Under the pieces are notes generated by a model. That model was not told where the DNA came from. It did no database searches and saw only the letters and a list, made by a program, of their open reading frames with translations. A stretch of DNA of 64,000 nucleotides from Bacteroidia bacterium. Its GTDB lineage: Bacteria; Bacteroidota; Bacteroidia; Flavobacteriales_D; Cryomorphaceae. The translations under genes were made by a program, and so were the position numbers. Location of the stretch: the NCBI GenBank assembly GCA_030427905.1, contig JAUICL010000001.1, positions 682,001 through 746,000 on the forward strand, in the 5' to 3' direction. Shown one piece after another: positions 62,045 through 64,000 of the stretch (position 1 is the stretch's first letter; every line of letters starts with the position of its first letter).

Positions 62045-63832
62045 ATGTCTGCTACAGCTGAATCACACGAACACGCGCACGCACACCACCACGAGAAAGA
62101 GAGTTTCGTGTCGAAATATATCTTTTCGCAAGATCACAAGATGATCAGTAAGCAATTCTTGGTGACTGCGGTATTCATGGGGATTATCGCCATGATGCTT
62201 TCAATCTTCTTTAGATTGCAACTCGCTTGGCCGGGAGAGAGCTTCGAAATTTTGAACTTTTTCCTAGGTGATAAGTGGGCTCCAGACGGAGTTCTAGATC
62301 GAAACATGTATCTCTCATTGGTTACCCTACACGGTACCATTATGGTATTCTTCGTGTTGACAGGGGGACTGTCTGGTACGTTTAGTAACCTTTTGATTCC
62401 ATTGCAGATTGGAGCGCGTGATATGGCTTCAGGAATGCTGAACATGCTATCATACTGGTTCTTCTTTGTTTCGAGTGTCATTATGGTGGCATCTCTATTT
62501 GTAGAAACTGGTGCTGCTGGTGGTGGATGGACTATTTACCCGCCTTTGAGCGCCTTGCCACAAGCTATGCCATCTTCGGGATTGGGTATGACTCTTTGGT
62601 TGATTAGTATGGCAATCTTTATTGCTTCATCGCTTCTAGGATCGCTAAACTACATTGTTACCATTCTAAACCTTCGTACGAAAGGAATGAAAATGACACG
62701 TCTTCCATTGACCATCTGGGCTTTCTTTATCACCGCAATTCTTGGTGTATTGTCGTTCCCAGTTTTGTTCGCAGCCGTGTTGTTGTTGATCATGGACCGA
62801 TCGATGGGTACCAGCTTTTACCTGAGCGATATCTACATCGGAAGTGAAGCTCTAGATCCTGTTGGTGGTAGCCCAATTCTCTATGAGCACCTTTTCTGGT
62901 TCCTCGGTCACCCTGAAGTATATATTGTACTTCTTCCAGCCCTTGGTATTACTTCTGAAATCATTGCTACGAATGCACGTAAGCCTATCTTTGGATACCG
63001 TGCGATGATTGGTTCTATTCTGGCAATCGGATTCCTTTCGTTCATTGTTTGGGGTCACCACATGTTCCTTTCGGGAATGAATCCATTCCTCGGGTCTGTG
63101 TTTGTATTTACAACCTTGTTGATCGCCATTCCATCAGCTGTAAAGGCGTTTAACTACATCACTACCATTTGGAAGGGTAATGTGATCTTTACACCGGGGA
63201 TGCTATTCTCAATTGGTCTCGTATCTACATTCGTAACGGGTGGATTGACTGGTATCATCCTTGCTGATTCAGCATTGGACATCACCATTCACGATACCTA
63301 CTTCGTAGTAGCTCACTTCCACATTGTAATGGGTCTGTCGGCTATATTCGGGATGTTTGCTGGTGTTTACCACTGGTTCCCTAAGATGTTTGGTCGAATG
63401 ATGAACACCAAGCTTGGGTACGCGCACTTCTGGCTTACAATTATCGGTGGATACGGAGTATTCTTCCCGATGCACTTTGTTGGGATGGCTGGAGCGCCAA
63501 GACGTTACTATCAATACACCGACTACGCTATGTTTGACGGAGTGGCAGATTTGAACGTACTGATCACTGGTTTTGCTATAATGGCTGCCGCAGCACAAGG
63601 TATTTTCTTGTTCAACTTCTTCTACTCGGCGTTCAAAGGACAGAGAGCAGTTCAGAACCCTTGGAAATCGAATACGCTTGAGTGGACTACACCTGTTGAG
63701 CATATCCACGGAAACTGGGAAGGAGCTCTTCCTGAAGTTCACAGATGGCCTTACGACTACTCTAAGGATGGATGGGATGAAGACTTCGTTCCACAAACAG
63801 TTCCACTGAGAAGCGACGAAGAAGAGCATTAA
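62045..63832 (+). CDS. coxA: Cytochrome c oxidase subunit I (A1 type)
   Basis: A 595-residue heme-copper oxidase subunit I with about 12 helices. The heme a3-CuB site is intact: GHPEVY (CuB His, proton-channel Glu and cross-linked Tyr), GHHMF and HDTYFVVAHFH. D-channel residues are kept in GARDMASGMLN and the K-channel lysine in PSAVKAFNY, so it is of the A1 type and should pump protons. Start ATG 62045 is taken over an in-frame TTG five codons earlier, and yields a His-rich N-terminus (HEHAHAHHHE). Subunits III and IV are not in the window. Confidence 0.98.
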   Translation: MSATAESHEHAHAHHHEKESFVSKYIFSQDHKMISKQFLVTAVFMGIIAMMLSIFFRLQLAWPGESFEILNFFLGDKWAPDGVLDRNMYLSLVTLHGTIMVFFVLTGGLSGTFSNLLIPLQIGARDMASGMLNMLSYWFFFVSSVIMVASLFVETGAAGGGWTIYPPLSALPQAMPSSGLGMTLWLISMAIFIASSLLGSLNYIVTILNLRTKGMKMTRLPLTIWAFFITAILGVLSFPVLFAAVLLLIMDRSMGTSFYLSDIYIGSEALDPVGGSPILYEHLFWFLGHPEVYIVLLPALGITSEIIATNARKPIFGYRAMIGSILAIGFLSFIVWGHHMFLSGMNPFLGSVFVFTTLLIAIPSAVKAFNYITTIWKGNVIFTPGMLFSIGLVSTFVTGGLTGIILADSALDITIHDTYFVVAHFHIVMGLSAIFGMFAGVYHWFPKMFGRMMNTKLGYAHFWLTIIGGYGVFFPMHFVGMAGAPRRYYQYTDYAMFDGVADLNVLITGFAIMAAAAQGIFLFNFFYSAFKGQRAVQNPWKSNTLEWTTPVEHIHGNWEGALPEVHRWPYDYSKDGWDEDFVPQTVPLRSDEEEH

Positions 63833-63852
63833 GCTTTTTTGAAAATAATTCT

Positions 63853-63884
63853 AAAGCCCTCCGAATCTTCGGGGGGCTTTTTTA
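63853..63884 (+). terminator. Terminator of the act-cox operon
   Basis: A 12-bp stem (AAAGCCCTCCGA with TCGGGGGGCTTT, one U-G pair) and a short loop, followed by further Ts. It lies 20 nt after coxA. Confidence 0.92.
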
Positions 63885-63896
63885 TGGATGTAAGTG

Positions 63897-63904
63897 TATC
63901 TTTG
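63897..63904 (+). promoter_or_regulatory. Candidate -7 box TATCTTTG for ruvB
   Basis: Exact TAnnTTTG match, 5 nt before the ruvB ATG, the same spacing as hemJ; a leaderless or nearly leaderless transcript is implied. Confidence 0.55.
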
Positions 63905-63909
63905 AGCAC

Positions 63910-64000
63910 ATGGATGAAGAATTTGATCTAAGAGAATCAGCAGCTTTTTCAGACACTGAATTTGAACGCGCTTTGCGTCCCAAGAAGTTTGCGGACTTTT
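63910..64000 (+). CDS. ruvB: Holliday junction helicase RuvB, N-terminal fragment
   Basis: The first 30 codons of a gene cut by the window end. The N-terminus with FERALRPKKFADF matches the RuvB opening, in which the (L)RPxxFxDF motif precedes the AAA+ ATPase domain. RuvB drives branch migration of Holliday junctions with RuvA. The assignment rests on a short segment. It sits directly after the act-cox terminator. Confidence 0.8.
   Translation, partial: MDEEFDLRESAAFSDTEFERALRPKKFADF

Overview
The window is a stretch of chromosome from a member of Bacteroidota, most likely a marine-type Flavobacteriales. The evidence is: two proteins with type IX secretion (type A) C-terminal sorting domains, an alternative complex III operon joined to cytochrome oxidase genes, HU-CCDC81/SPOR and STAS/SEC14-like proteins typical of the phylum, few Shine-Dalgarno sequences, and some twenty copies of the Bacteroidota -7 promoter box TAnnTTTG (or TAnnTTCG) placed just upstream of genes. 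Genus cannot be assigned from sequence reading alone. I see no insertion sequence, prophage, integrase or CRISPR array; the window is mostly core genome.

Layout. 1-6.1 kb: the end of a secreted protein gene, a small membrane cytochrome b-like protein with a lipoprotein cytochrome c, hflX, rbfA, an FtsX/LolC-like permease, a dihydrouridine synthase and a CPBP protease. 6.1-10.0 kb (minus): an ExbB/TolQ proton-channel operon with two tandem ExbD pairs, the second pair behind a terminator. 10.1 kb: tRNA-Ser(GGA). 10.3-17.6 kb: asparaginase, TatD, a heptosyltransferase-like protein, thioesterase, hemJ, a STAS-like protein, an HU/SPOR envelope protein, kdsB and dprA. 17.8-21.5 kb: gdhA, a WG-repeat protein and a lipoprotein. 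21.6-32.4 kb: a surface polysaccharide cluster (MBOAT acyltransferase plus AlgJ/AlgX-like partner, a two-domain GT2, an ABC exporter, two GT4-type transferases and an O-antigen ligase/polymerase).

32.4-38.3 kb: kbl, then the ribosomal/translation block rplM-rpsI, rpsB-tsf, pyrH-frr and a TrpG/PabA-type amidotransferase. 38.3-47.0 kb: a T9SS-secreted delta-60-repeat-like protein, a radical SAM/SPASM protein, an MMPL/RND exporter, rmlA, a polyprenyl synthase and a MORN-repeat protein. 47.0-51.6 kb: rimP-nusA-infB. 52.4-63.8 kb: actABCDEF-coxBA, encoding a quinol:cytochrome c oxidoreductase and an A1-type oxidase, probably a supercomplex. The window ends in the first 30 codons of ruvB.

I did not find a clearly new multi-gene defence or mobile system. 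The most interesting signals are regulatory and architectural: promoter boxes so close to start codons that transcripts should be nearly leaderless (hemJ, dprA, ruvB, the HU/SPOR gene), a terminator-like hairpin inside the rimP-nusA leader, a terminator 24 nt before rpsB, a doubled ExbD module, an enlarged AlgJ/AlgX-like protein with membrane-anchored N-terminal domains, and a CuA-site Glu-to-Lys change in CoxB.
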